A stretch of 64,000 nucleotides of DNA from NCBI GenBank assembly GCA_014529385.2, contig CM043963.1:66568895-66632894 (forward strand), written 5' to 3'. The notes beneath the pieces were generated by a model. It saw only the letters and a list, made by a program, of their open reading frames with translations, ran no database searches and had not been told where the DNA came from. This document shows, piece by piece, positions 1-10,302 of this stretch (position 1 is the stretch's first letter; every line of letters starts with the position of its first letter). The DNA comes from Adiantum capillus-veneris. Taxonomy: Eukaryota; Streptophyta; Polypodiopsida; Polypodiales; Pteridaceae. Both the position numbers and the translations under genes were made by a program.

Positions 1-452
1 CAAATGGTTCAAAGATCCAACTATACAGTATTGCTACTAGTAAGGTTCTCGAATATTGACGTAAAGGTTGAGAGTTCAAGCACCACGCAATGTGCTTTTA
101 TTTATGCAAGTTTGGGAGGACGTGTGGTGTGCGGGAGTGGGTGTCGTCGCTAGGATAATAAAGCAAACAATCAGGATGAAATGAAGTGAAAACAGTTGAG
201 TTGAAGTAAGCTTTCATGTTGCAATAAAAAAAAGCTTGCTTCTTACTTTGGATTAGATGAAACCTTCTGTAGGCTTAATCATGCCCAATGTTTTTGTTAC
301 AGGCTTTTGTGCAAGCATCTAATCTTTATCGATTGGATTGATCTAGTCCATGTAATCTAGATCAGCCTTGCTTTATCTTTTGGATATAGACATATGTGTA
401 GTCATTTTATTCTATTATAGCATAAACACTTTCAACTTCTATCTACTTCTAG

Positions 453-536
453 CATATCCATACATGGGAGAGCTAGTGGTGAGCAACACATTTGTTGGAA
501 CAATTGGATGGCCTGTTTCATTGACAAGGAAGGAAG
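453..536 (+). other. possible isolated exon, 28 codons, unknown protein
   Basis: A short open stretch is bounded by a pyrimidine-rich tract ending in AG (451-452) and by AG|GTAAAT (donor GT at 537-538). Its length, 84 bases, is a multiple of three. The frame through it includes MGELVVSNTFVGTIGWPVSL, which looks more protein-like than the surrounding AT-rich DNA. I do not recognise the family and see no companion exon. The rest of 1-905 holds nothing else I can support. It could be chance or a captured gene fragment. Confidence 0.22.
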
Positions 537-905
537 GTAAATGGTCCTTAAGACGTACTTATTCTCTTTGGATTTAGTGGCTTTTGTGAAACACTAGGGC
601 CCACGCTCGATTTGTTTCGAAATCGCAAATGAACCTTTATGTCTCCCATCATTGCACACCAAGAAAGGACTATTAGTGTCATCTTGCCTGCCACTTTGAT
701 GATTCATGACACAGTGAATGGACTACAATCCCTTGGCTTGTAATTGAGTTGAGTGAAAATACTTACTTTCCGAGATATGTGAGACTACTCCTTAGATAAA
801 ACCTAGAGTACCTAGAGCCAACACTAAATTTTTGATCATAAGTTCATTGAAAAATGGGAAATACATTCACCTAGCTAGCTTATTTCCTTGCAGGATTTCT
901 TATAA

Positions 906-1185
906 GAAGCTTTTGTGAAATCATACAAGAGAGCAGAGTGACAATCCACATGATCGGAGGGAAACAAGCCTCAGAGGACTGGTCTAGAACAATTCATGTC
1001 ATGATGACATCTTGTAATAAGTGAAGCCTAGGAGTAGTTGTAGTTTCTCTGTCAAGCAGAAAACTTGTAATCCTTTGACCCTCAAGGCTCGGTCTGAGCT
1101 CGAGGTTGGTGTATATTTTTGTTGGGCTTAATACTATCCATTCACAAGTGTGAGTTTTGCTAGAAAAAGAAAAAAAAAGATTTTT
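906..1185 (+). mobile_element. 5'-truncated LINE, 3' tail only (same family as LINE1)
   Basis: This stretch aligns with 9750-10000, the 3' end of the large LINE at 4591-10006. It shares AAGCTTTTGTGAAATCAT, the ACATGATCGGAGG block, the CTTGTAATCCTTTGACCCTC block and the terminal TGTGAGTTTTGC, and it ends in an A-rich tract from about 1164. Only the end of ORF2 and the 3' UTR are present, as is usual for LINEs aborted during target-primed reverse transcription. I could not identify a convincing target-site duplication. A stop-ridden reading frame crosses it but is not a gene. Confidence 0.85.
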
Positions 1186-1466
1186 GTTTACGATAATAAT
1201 TTGTACGTAATCATTCAATCAAAGTCATTAATTAATCAATGGAATGAATACATAGAAAATCCAAGATCTTTGGATTGCACATTTATCCATCTCAACTCAA
1301 AAATATGGATCCTGCAAATCGTGGGCTGTAAAAGAACAAATCGCCACTTTTACCTTGATTGGTGCCACTCCTGTACTACCACCTTTTCATTGGACCATCC
1401 TCACACCATTCAACTTTTGCTTTCTTTTTCACACTCTTTGCACTTTGAAAACCCTATTTCTTTTTT

Positions 1467-1960
1467 GGGAAAATTACCAAAGTACCCCTCTAATATGTGG
1501 AAATTCCCAAAGTACTCCTCAAATTTCAAAAATTCCCAAAATACCCCCGATATTTTGTCATAAATTCCCAAAATGCCCTGCAAATTTTTCAGAATTCCCA
1601 AAATACCCCTGGTTGTGAGAGTAAATTTCTCCAAAAATAAATTTTTTTGTAGATCTTCACAAGAAGAGTGATTGTCTATCTTGCAAGATGCTTAAACTAC
1701 AATTTGAGTTGGTTATGCAGGCTTTGGAGATGAATTGCTTCATTAATTTTAGACATAATTTCCTTTTTTGCAATGGTAATTGGTGACAAATTACTTGCGG
1801 AGCACTCAAAAACGGATCTCAATTGTCAAAAACGAATTAAGATTAGAAAATCTTGAACAATCCAACCAAAATAGATACAAGGGTATTTTGGGAATTTTTG
1901 AAATTTGAGGGGTATTTTGGGAATTTCCTCAGTTTAGAGGGGTACTTTGGTAATTTTCCC
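1467..1960. mobile_element. MITE with ~80-bp terminal inverted repeats, Mutator-like
   Basis: The left end begins GGGAAAATTACCAAAGTACC and the right end, read in reverse complement, begins with the same bases. The inverted similarity continues for about 80 bases (1467-1549 against 1878-1960) with a handful of mismatches. The left arm runs into further AATTCCCAAAATACCCC-like repeats to about 1610. The flanking decamers, TTTCTTTTTT (1457-1466) and TTCCTTTTTT (1961-1970), differ by one base and fit a 9-10 bp target-site duplication. Long terminal inverted repeats with a 9-bp duplication suggest a non-autonomous Mutator-like element. There is no transposase. Confidence 0.72.
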
Positions 1961-1975
1961 TTCCTTTTTTTTATT

Positions 1976-2165
1976 CTGTTTTTTTAAAACTCACAATTTG
2001 TGAGCGAGAATTGTACATTAAGGAACCCAAAATTTACAAAGCACCCTCAAGTTTGTACCGAGCCTTGAGGTTTCTACTGATCATATCGGATTATAAGGGC
2101 TACCCTAGCCAAGTCGATAAGCCCACTAGGAGAAAACCCTATTTTTTCCATAGCCAAAAAAAAAG
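1976..2165 (-). mobile_element. diverged LINE 3' tail
   Basis: A T-run (1975-1986) followed by AAAACTCACAA, TGTACATTAA, ACCCAAAATTTACA and CCGAGCCTTGAGG matches, in reverse complement, the 3' UTR of the LINE at 4591-10006. It is more diverged than the other copies, its inner limit is approximate, and no target-site duplication was found. It lies directly beside the MITE ending at 1960. Confidence 0.6.
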
Positions 2166-2902
2166 GTATTTCATTGTATGGAAACAAACGCACATATTAT
2201 CTCAACTAATTTGTAAAGCTCACTTAATTCATTAGATCAATCTTTATTATTAATATATACCAAAATGTAAACTATACTATATATAAAAGTGGAAAGGATT
2301 TTGGCAATCCCTCTCCCCATGTCTCTCTTTCATGTGTCCTCGACGATAAGTGTTCCCTATCTTGTTCTAGCCCACTGTTTGAGCAGAATTCGTTGTCCTT
2401 GCCCATTGAAAATGGTGTTGTCGTCGAAGACGTTGCCTAATTATAATATGTAATGTGGAGTTTTATAGTTGGAAATTGGTTTAATTCTTGTTTTTTATTT
2501 GATTGGATTGCGAATCGTTTTTGTTCAATTAATTTATAAGTCTACTGTGCATTCCACTCTCTTGAGGATCAATGAAAGCAAATTTTAGCACGTAAAACTT
2601 GAAACTAGAGTGCTTCGTTAGTCGCATTTGTATTGGATTGAAGTGAGAGTAAGAGAAAGCAAGAACCTAGAAGAAAATCTTGAGAGAGAGAGAGAGAGAG
2701 AGCTTGTGCTTTGTTTTCCACAGATCTTGTTACCTCAAGTTGAGATGGTCTTGTGTTCACAATGCCATGATCTACATTCCCCAACTTTGATATATCCGGG
2801 AAGCCTATCAAGAACTTCTCAACATTGTGCTCTTTGAATATGCGTATATACTATTGTGAAGCTCAGTGACCAGTTCTTCTAGCTCATGTCCTGTTTGGGG
2901 GG

Positions 2903-2952
<50 letters not shown>

Positions 2953-3027
2953 GAGCAGTGCATGCAATTTTCTTTTTTAAGACACAACGAGAGAAAAAAA
3001 AAGAACGCCAGAGACAAACCTGTAGAC
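2166..3027. other. AT-rich intergenic DNA with GA microsatellites
   Basis: I see no gene. The stretch contains short (GA)n at about 2682-2702 and a longer G-run plus (GA)n at 2897-2950. Open frames across the GA runs translate to Glu-Arg or Ser-Leu strings and are artefacts of the repeat. Confidence 0.7.
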
Positions 3028-3140
3028 AAAGCTCGGAGCTGCTTCTGGCAACCTGCGAACTGCTTGTGGTTGCAACTTGCGAACTGCTTCTGGGAACCTG
3101 TGAACTGCTTGTGGAGAAGATCGAATTGCTGCTGAGAGCA
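3028..3140. repeat. short tandem repeat, ~22-bp unit
   Basis: About five imperfect copies of a unit resembling GAACTGCTTCTGGGAACCTG run in tandem. The third base of each copy varies (CTTGTGG or CTTCTGG). There is no gene in it. Confidence 0.7.
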
Positions 3141-3145
3141 ACGCG

Positions 3146-3514
3146 GAATGCTTTTTTCATTTTACCAATGGTAGCTTTTGACAACGTAGTTTTTTTTGGA
3201 GCTTTTCATCGTTGGTTAAATAAATAAATAAAAGGAGTCATGTGGTTAACGAGAGGCCACGGATAGGAATGCTTTTTTTATTTTATTCACTTGGTAGGTT
3301 TTGAGAGTGTAGTTTTTTTAAGAGCTTTTCATTGGGTTTAAAAAAAAAAAAAAGAGGAGCCACTTAGGTTAACGAGAGGCCAAAGATAGGAATGCTTTTT
3401 TTTTTTTTAATTCACTTAGTAGCTTTTGACATCGTAGTTTTTTTTAGAGCTTTTCATCACTGGTTTTTTTTTTAAATAAGAGGAGCCATGTAGGTTGACG
3501 AGAGGCCAGAGATA
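3146..3514. repeat. three tandem copies of a ~123-bp unit
   Basis: The units start with GGAATGCTTTTTT at 3146, 3266 and 3389 (lengths 120, 123 and about 126). Each contains GTAGTTTTTTT, AGAGCTTTTCAT, an A-rich or T-rich run, and ends AACGAGAGGCCA...GATAAG or GATAGG. Length differences are mainly in the homopolymers. It is non-coding. Confidence 0.85.
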
Positions 3515-3772
3515 AGAAAATGCCTCCTACGCTAACGAAGTAAAAAAGCCTTTGGATCGTGACTTTTCCAATAGATCAAGGACAAATTGAAGATTACCTA
3601 AACGAAAGTCTCAAACATGGTGTGCTGTAAAAACAAAAAGTGATAAACATGCATGAAATTGACAGTCAAAAAGCACATTCCTGTCCCTACAATCTATACA
3701 TTTGAAATGTAAACCGAAGTGATGAATTGACCTAAAGAGATGTCATAGACTATACCATTCTTTCTCTTCTTT

Positions 3773-3813
<41 letters not shown>

Positions 3814-4157
3814 AGGTAGTCCCAACGTTTGGATTAGGTGGAATCTAAAGAGAATTTCTTAATATATTTTTATATGTTTTTTGGGGGGAGGGATCTCTTG
3901 ACTAACTGACAGAAACCGTTTGAAGTGGGATTCAAGGTTGTGATTTGTTAGCACTGTTGGAGCTTGGGGGTCTAATGTGCATCATCCAAAACTAAGACTG
4001 AAGTCAAAAGTAAACTCCATGTAAAATACCCTAGTAAACCCACCGTGAAATCCATGTCTTTAGGTTTTGAACGGGTATTCTCCAATGACATACATGTGCT
4101 AGCCTTGCATATTTGTTATTTCCGATGGCTTCCAAAAAGACATATATTCAATATCTA
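3515..4157. other. intergenic DNA with a TG/AG microsatellite
   Basis: No gene is visible. (TG)n at 3772-3790 is followed directly by (AG)n to 3810. Confidence 0.7.
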
Positions 4158-4170
4158 CATAGTGCAAGGA

Positions 4171-4388
4171 TAGTTTTTTCTTTTTTTTCAAAACTCGCAA
4201 TTGCCATTGATTGGAATAAAAAGTCACCAATAGCTATACAAATCAACCTCAAACTCAGGCCGAGTCTTGAGGGATAGAGGGTAACAACCGAACATAGTTA
4301 CAAGCACCTCGAGGCATACAATTACGAACATCTCAAGCATCATCCTAGCCATATCAACTTGATCTTGTGTAGCATCGCCATTCTTGCT
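4171..4388 (-). mobile_element. 218-bp 5'-truncated LINE (LINE3) with 13-bp target duplication
   Basis: The insert is flanked by a perfect direct repeat, CATAGTGCAAGGA, at 4158-4170 and 4389-4401. Inside, a T-run is followed by CAAAACTCGCAATTG, CAACCTCAAACTCAGG and CCGAGTCTTGAGGG, the reverse complement of the 3' UTR shared by the other LINEs here. Only the 3' end was copied. The duplication length fits target-primed reverse transcription. Confidence 0.85.
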
Positions 4389-4401
4389 CATAGTGCAAGG
4401 A

Positions 4402-4590
4402 GACTTTAAAGAGAAGAAATCACCAAAGCTAAATATTTAAAGAAGAAGAAAAACACAAACATACCACCTCTATATACCTGTTTATATGTTTATATGGACA
4501 CAATTTTTTTTTTGACTTTCCACCTTAATGGTATTTTCATTTCCTAAACACACCCTTCCACTATGCATTTAAGATCTTTTGAAAAAAAAA
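4402..4590. repeat. repeat X, copy 1 left part (continues at 10007)
   Basis: GACTTTAAAGA, GACTTTCCACCTT, TTTTCATTTC and CACCCTT recur in the same order at 10303-10490. In this copy the unit is split by LINE1: the continuation, with GAGATGGGGGAGACCTAATT, is at 10007-10070. The second copy has the equivalent bases joined together. Confidence 0.75.
4575..4590. repeat. LINE1 target-site duplication, left copy
   Basis: TCTTTTG followed by nine A (16 bp) recurs at 10007-10022 directly after the LINE1 poly(A). Some of the identity is low-complexity A-run, but the joined flanks also match the unoccupied copy at 10440-10494, which supports the assignment. Confidence 0.75.
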
Positions 4591-4930
4591 AAGAGGTTTT
4601 TTGGGAACCTGAAAAGAAGATGATCGCAATGGCAACGTCGAGGTCGGGCAGTGCAGAACTCGTGTGGTCTAGCACACCGAGGTGATAGAACGCGTAACAT
4701 CAGCAAAGGGAAATCAAGTGCATAGGCTCAAGATAGAGCTTGACATTGAGCATGGATTGGGAGGACCAAGGAGGGCCTTGAAGATGTGTTGTAACAAGCA
4801 GTGGGAAGGTAGCATTGGGTCAAGCAGGGAAAGCAGCTGGTGAGGACAGAAACCTGCAAGCAAAGTCATCATCATTCCCCCTCCTGTCCGGATGCATACA
4901 GTGGTGCCTGCAGACGTCGCGCCCCTCTGT

Positions 4931-5008
4931 TAATAATCGCATTGTTTTGGTTTTGCTTAGGCGATTATTATCAAATGCCGCATCGCGATTATTAACCTTA
5001 ATAATCGC
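4931..5008. promoter_or_regulatory. inverted AATAATCGC motifs in the LINE1 leader
   Basis: TAATAATCGC (4931-4940) pairs perfectly with GCGATTATTA (4961-4970). A second hairpin, GCGATTATTAA-CC-TTAATAATCGC (4985-5008), has 11-bp arms and a two-base loop. So four copies of the same 9-mer alternate in orientation within 78 bases of the 5' UTR, where LINE internal promoters lie. A factor-binding role is an inference. Confidence 0.6.
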
Positions 5009-5146
5009 AGTATTGAGCCTACCTATTAAGGGCATGTGCATGTGGAGTATTAGAGAGCTCTATCTCCTCGAGTAAATTCTCCCTTTTGTGCAAGACCGTG
5101 AGCCGAACATCAGGCGCGGTGTATTAAGCAGTAAGGAAGTGCATCC

Positions 5147-5165
5147 CCCCCCCCCCCCCCCCCCC
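5147..5165. repeat. poly(C) tract in the LINE1 leader
   Basis: An uninterrupted C-run of about 19 bases. A similar run lies in LINE2 at about 17769-17791, so runs of G or C may be tolerated in this family or may have expanded after insertion. Confidence 0.8.
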
Positions 5166-5261
5166 AACGCAGAATATTATCTTTGGTGAATATTATTAGA
5201 GTTTATTATCTTTTTGTAACCGTTTGTGTAACTTGGTGTCGGCGCGGCCTATCATCGTGCC

Positions 5262-6770
5262 ATGGAGAGCTCATCTAAGCCGTCCTACACCGAAGCAGTG
5301 TCAGGCAAAGAACTGCCCGATGCTCTCAAGGCTATCGAGCCGACTGGTGACCTTGTGAAACCGGGCACTGTTGATAGCGGTCAAAGCTTCCTTACTAATC
5401 TGAGTAAGGAGGAACTGAAACAACGAAAGATGCAGGTGGAAAAAGACCTAGCGGCAATCTTGTGTGCACTGTCATTGAACAAAAGGTCACGCGAGGATTC
5501 GGAGTCGCAAGAGGATGCTGCTGAAGTGGCCAAAGGGGATAGAGCTTTACAAGCACTTAAGGAGGCGCTCCCGCAGCGTGTCGAGGTGGAAGATGCCATT
5601 ACGGTGATTGTTCCCCCTGTCATAGTGAAAAAACAGCTTGTGGAGGTTGCAAATTCCACTCTGGTCTTCGGGCTTATAGGGAGAGTTCCCAATAGAATTG
5701 AGCTCTGTAATTGGCTTTGCAGTCTACTGGTGTTGAATCAACACGGCACGGTAATATTCACCCCATTATATAGCAAAGGGATTCATGTCAGTTCAGTTCA
5801 ACGACAGTGCAATGGTGGAGAAAGTTTTGTCAAAAAGCCCGTTGTTCTTCAATCGTGCGCCGGTGTGCGTGCTCCCTTGGGACCCTCTGTTTGAATCTAA
5901 CGAGGCATTCAAGGATCTTTGCCCAGTATGGATGGAGTTTGGAAACCTCCCAGTATGGCTTAGAAAGAACTTGAAGGACCTCGCTGCTTCGCTTGGTGAT
6001 CCATTGTTTGTCTCATCTGCCAGAGCCTCGGGGGTAACAACAAACAAGGTCTGTATCTGGTGGGATATGAGGAAGCCACATCCAAAGAACTTGGTGGTGA
6101 ATGTTGGGGAAGGGCTAAAGATCATTCCTCTTACTTTAACACCTTCTTCGGGGCCTGCTTCAAATGCAACAAATTTGGGCATTTTGCGAGGGCGTGTCCC
6201 GTTGAGGGGCTAAAGCCTACAGAGGAGAGAAGCCAATCACAGGCTACCCCACAGGGTGGCACGAATATAGTAGATCTATCAAAGAAGCCTTCTGAAGATC
6301 TTGGCAAGGCAGAGGGTGGGCAAAATAAAGTCAACTTGAATAAAGATGTGGAGAAACAAGATCATGGCAACCGGGGTAAGGGCAAGACCACCCAAAGCTA
6401 TCGCTTTTCATCCACCGCTCAGCAAAGGACGGCCACCCCAGTAATGCAGAAGATCGTGATGTCTCCAAATATTAGGCCAAAAGATGAGGGTTGGCAACAA
6501 GTATCTCATATTTCATGTAAACGGTTCAAAGCAAAGGCTAGGGCCTTGGGACAAATCATAGATCTCCTGCCGGATTCCCCAAAGCCTCCTGTCCTGTATG
6601 ACAATATATTCAAAGTTTTGGGGAAGAAAAATCAAGAGGACCTTTTCACTTCCAAGCTAGATACCATGCAGGTTCCAGAAGAAAAGGAGCCAATGGAAGA
6701 GGACAACCTGAATGGGAACTCGGGTGAAGAGTTCCTGGAGGCAGAGGAATTTGTCCCCCTTTCCCAATGA
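5262..6770 (+). pseudogene. LINE1 ORF1: DUF4283-like/CCHC nucleic-acid-binding protein
   Basis: The start ATG is in CCATGG at 5261-5266. An N-terminal acidic, Lys-rich region (5262-5580) is followed by a DUF4283-like core (about 5590-6130) with VWMEFGNLPVWLRKNL and ASLGDPLFV. A CCHC zinc knuckle, CFKCNKFGHFARAC, lies at about 6156-6197, then a Ser/Gln/Lys-rich tail. The protein is expected to coat LINE RNA and act as a chaperone. Three overlapping frames (5262-5894, 5785-6213, 6060-6770) must be combined, so at least two frameshifts break it. It ends a few bases before the ORF2 start, the usual L1 order. Confidence 0.85.
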
Positions 6771-9700
6771 TGGATACTCTCTCTATTCAATCTTGGAATG
6801 TGAAGGGACTAAAAACCCGAAAGAAGGGCACTCTCTTCTGGGAGGAAGTGAAGAAAGAGAAGGCAGTCAATTGCTAGGCTATCCAAGAACACCATTTGGA
6901 TACCCGATGCAAGAGAAGACAGGCTATAGGAAAAAAACATATCTTTTATGGGGAAGGAAGCGACGTTTCAGTGGTGTCTTGTTCATTGTTGCTGACAGAG
7001 ATTTGGAGCCAAAGGTGGTTCTTAACCACCCATCCGGAAGAGTCCTTGGTGTTAGAATCAGATGGGACAATCAACCTATCACCATAGTAAATGTTTACTG
7101 CCCCTGCAACGCAAAGGATAGAGCTAAACTTTGGATGCAGCTCAAGGATACTCCGATCAAAGAGGAGTGGCTGATGGTTGGAGATTTCAATATGGTCGAG
7201 AAAATCAAGGACATAACAGGCTCCGCTAGTCTACTGGCTGGCTCAGAAAAGTCTAAATGGCCGAGCTTATGTGAGAAGTGGGCTATGATTGACTTGTGGG
7301 AAGTGGGCCCATGGAACAGCATGCCTGGATTCACCTACACAAGCCTTCAGTGTGCCCGCACTGCCTCTCGGCTAGATAGATGCTACTGCTCTCATCAAGA
7401 TGATTGGATCTCATCAACGTTAGAGATGAAGGTAATCTCAACAAAAAGCCTCTCCGATCACATGCCATTACACTTACAACTCAAGAAAGAAAAAGGGGGA
7501 AGCAATCCCCAAGAGGGGAGAAAAAGCTTCTTGTTACAGGGACACACCTGTTCAAAGACCCTCTCTTCAAAAGCATCACCAAGAAAGCATTGGGAAAGCT
7601 CAAGAAAGATGTGGGGTTGAATAAACCTAGTGCTTGGAATGTATTTGTTCGGAGTGTACAAAAAGCTATCAAAACTGCGGGTCCTCGGGTAAGAAAAGCA
7701 AATGAGGCACATATCAAATATCTCACAGAGGAGGTAGTGCAATTAGCCTCTAGGAAGGCTGCCGGACTTACTACCGAAGATGAGCACAAGAAATGGCTTG
7801 AAGCTAAATCTCACCTGGCCAACGAACAATTGGAGGAAATCAAGAAGGCGAGATTGCTATCTAGGGAAACTTTCCTGCAACCAGAGCCTTCTAGCCAAGC
7901 ACACTTTTTAGGGCTTTGAAAGTGAGGAAAAGTCGAGGCTACGTGCAAGTGCTCGATGATGAGAAAGGGAATACAATTCAAAACCAAGATGAGATGGCTG
8001 CATTATGCTCAAGTATCTCAACCAGATTATTGGCCAGCCAGAGACCCAATCTCAGGAAGTGAAAGAAGCCCAGGCGTCTTTACTTGGAAGTGTAGAAAAG
8101 AAGGTCCTCCAGGAGGAAGCCAACCGCATGGAAAAGGCCTTCTCTGAGGAGGAATGCTCAGCGCCACTTAAAGCTCTTGGCAAGGAAAAGGCCGCCGGCT
8201 GGGATGGACTGACGACTGAATTCTTCAAGGATTTTTGAGATGATCTCAAGGGTCCAGTCACACAAATAGCCAATCTAGTTGTTTCAGAAGAGTCGTTCGA
8301 TGCAAGTGTTAAGAGAGGGCTTATCAAGCCCAACCCCAAACAGATTTGTTGCTCTCAACTTAAACATTGGTGTCCCATTATGATGATGTCAGTAGCATAG
8401 AAAATATTGCCAAGACGATAGCTCTGAGACTTGCCCCTCCCCCCTGAGTCGGGTCATCTCTCCCCATCAACACGGGTTCATTAAAGGGAGATCTATATAT
8501 GACAGTATCTTGGCAGCAATGGTAGGAATAGAGTATGCATCATTCTCCAAGCAAGAGTGCATCTTGATGCAGCTGGACCTCGACAAAGCCTATGATAGGA
8601 TAGAATGGTCCTATATAGAAGAAGTCATGGGAGCTCTGGGCTTTGGGCCTCGCCTTTGATGCTTTTATGGTCCTGTATATTGCTTTCCTCAACCCCGTGC
8701 TCAAGATGGCTAAGTGTAACTAGAAAGAATTTTTAAAACCAGCGAAAAGGTTTCTTTGGAAGAACAACACAAAAACCTCTCGACCATGGAAATGGGCTAG
8801 ATGGGACGTAGTTGCACGGCCGGTAGACCAAGGAGGGCTCGAAATTCTTAACCCTGTATCTCATGATGAGGCCCTTTGTGCCAAATTTATGATCTCATTG
8901 GCTAAACAAGGCCAAGCTTGGGCTATCATGACCAAGGAAATGCTTGATGCAGCAAAACTGGGATCAAAAGGGGGAAAGTGGAAGGGGGTTGGGATGCACG
9001 AAAAACTTTTCGCCCAGAAGTGGTCTTATCTTAGATCTAGTGGACTCTGAGGGGAGATGATGAGGAAGTGCAAAAGTGTTGTTGAGGCTTTGGAATGGGG
9101 GGAAGTAACCAAATACTTTAAGAACTCCATATTTCACTGGTCCCCTTGGCTCTCTAAAATATTGGGGCCGCCGCAAAGCCCTTACTGGATAGAAATGGCC
9201 AAGAGGGTGAATAATAAGGGACTCGTTTGACTAGAGCAATTCTGGGAAGGCAACAGGAAGTGTTGGAAAACTGCTGACTCTTTAACCATCCAATTTGAAC
9301 TAGATGGCTTTGAGATCTTACTAGTCTATAGGGTGATTAAAGAGCTTGATAAGGTAGTGATTCCAATTTGTGAATCCAACTTTGAATGGGACGCTTGGAG
9401 ATGGCCCGAGAGTAGCCTCTTTTGGAAACCACACTGTAAAGGCATTTACCACGCATTAATGCAGGAGGCTAATTGGTGTAGCCCCCTCAACAAATTATGG
9501 AAGAGACACGAAACAAAAAAACGGTGGGAGGGAGTCATGGAGAACATCTGAAAGCCAAGATGGCCTCAGTATATGAAGATAGCTTTGTGGAAAGTGATAG
9601 TTCTTCAAGAATGATCTGTTCTTTGGTAAAAAACAGGATGGGAAGTCCTGCTCTTCTCGCCTGCACTAAAATAATCAAGTACTATTTCTTGCACCATATT

Positions 9701-9850
9701 TGGCAAGCAAGGAACCGCCGCGTGTTTGAGGGGGATCTAGTTGTGGCAAGCTTTTGTGAAATCATGCAAGAGAGCAGAGTGATGATCCACATGATCGGAG
9801 GCAAACAAGCCTCACAAGACTGGTCTAGAACAATACATAACATCTTGTAA
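6770..9850 (+). pseudogene. LINE1 ORF2: endonuclease-reverse transcriptase, deleted
   Basis: It starts at ATGGATACTCTCTCTATTCA just after ORF1, reading into SWNVKGL, the first strand of an exonuclease-endonuclease-phosphatase domain. The C-terminal half of the endonuclease is clear at 6960-7480 (VGDFNMVE, SRLDRCYCS, and SDHMPL with the catalytic His). A linker (7540-7920) leads into reverse transcriptase: KEKAAGWDGLT (8185), HGFIKGRSIYDSI (8480) and LDLDKAYDRIEWSYIE (8575). Reading then jumps at about 8660 from the GFGP block straight to the thumb/linker region (FLNPVLKMAK), so the catalytic FADD block seen in LINE2 is missing. RNA-binding C-terminal sequence with zf-RVT similarity follows (9400-9560) with a second deletion. 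There are many stops and shifts. Confidence 0.85.
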
Positions 9851-10006
9851 TAAGTAAAGCCGGTGAGTAGGAGTGGTTTCTCTGCCAAACAGGTAACTTG
9901 TAATCCTTTGACCCTCAAGGCTTGGTCTGAGCTCGAGGATTGGTGTATATTTTTGTTCTTAATACTATCCATTCACAATTGTGAATTTTGCAAAAAAAAA
10001 AAAAAC

Positions 10007-10070
10007 TCTTTTGAAAAAAAAAGATATTGGGATTTTTTATTTTTTTTTTGAGATGGGGGAGACCTAATTA
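10007..10070. repeat. repeat X, copy 1 right part with LINE1 TSD
   Basis: The first 16 bases repeat 4575-4590. The remainder, ending GAGATGGGGGAGACCTAATT, corresponds to 10475-10494 in copy 2. Confidence 0.7.
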
Positions 10071-10229
10071 AAAGGTATTTAATGGCTTCAAAAAAATTAA
10101 AAGGTATTCCTAATTCAAAGACTCTCTCAAAAACAACAAAAACAATGTGTTAATCTATAGCAGGTAGCAACGGGCAATGAAGAAGCACGTAGATTTGCAA
10201 CAATATTAGCTAGGAAGGACGGATACAAC

Positions 10230-10301
<72 letters not shown>

Positions 10302-10302
10302 C
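10071..10302. repeat. intergenic DNA with TG/GA microsatellite
   Basis: (TG)n at about 10232-10273 runs into (GA)n to 10301. The short frames across it are repeat artefacts. No gene is present. Confidence 0.8.

Larger units (their letters stand above)
4591..10006 (+). mobile_element. LINE1: L1-type LINE, nearly full length, inactive
   Basis: A non-LTR retrotransposon with a leader (about 4591-5261), ORF1 (DUF4283-like plus CCHC knuckle), ORF2 (endonuclease, reverse transcriptase, zinc-binding C-terminus), a 3' UTR, and a poly(A) at 9992-10005. The element would copy itself by nicking genomic DNA and reverse transcribing its RNA in the nucleus. Compared with LINE2 in this window, it has lost about 550 bp of reverse transcriptase (junction near 8660), including the catalytic xADD motif, and about 160 bp near 9598 in the zinc-binding region. 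Frameshifts and stops also occur, so it cannot move on its own. Boundaries come from the duplication and from the unoccupied repeat X copy. Confidence 0.9.

Noticed and set aside
2808-3227. Open frames rich in Glu-Arg or Ser-Leu repeats
   Set aside because: They are translations of GA/CT microsatellites. The same holds at 10127-10375, 43343-43594, 53437-53760 and 57543-57734.
5147-5165. Poly(C) runs (also 17769-17791) as assembly gaps
   Set aside because: They occur at different places of two LINE copies with normal flanks. Length may be inexact, but nothing shows that they are artificial.
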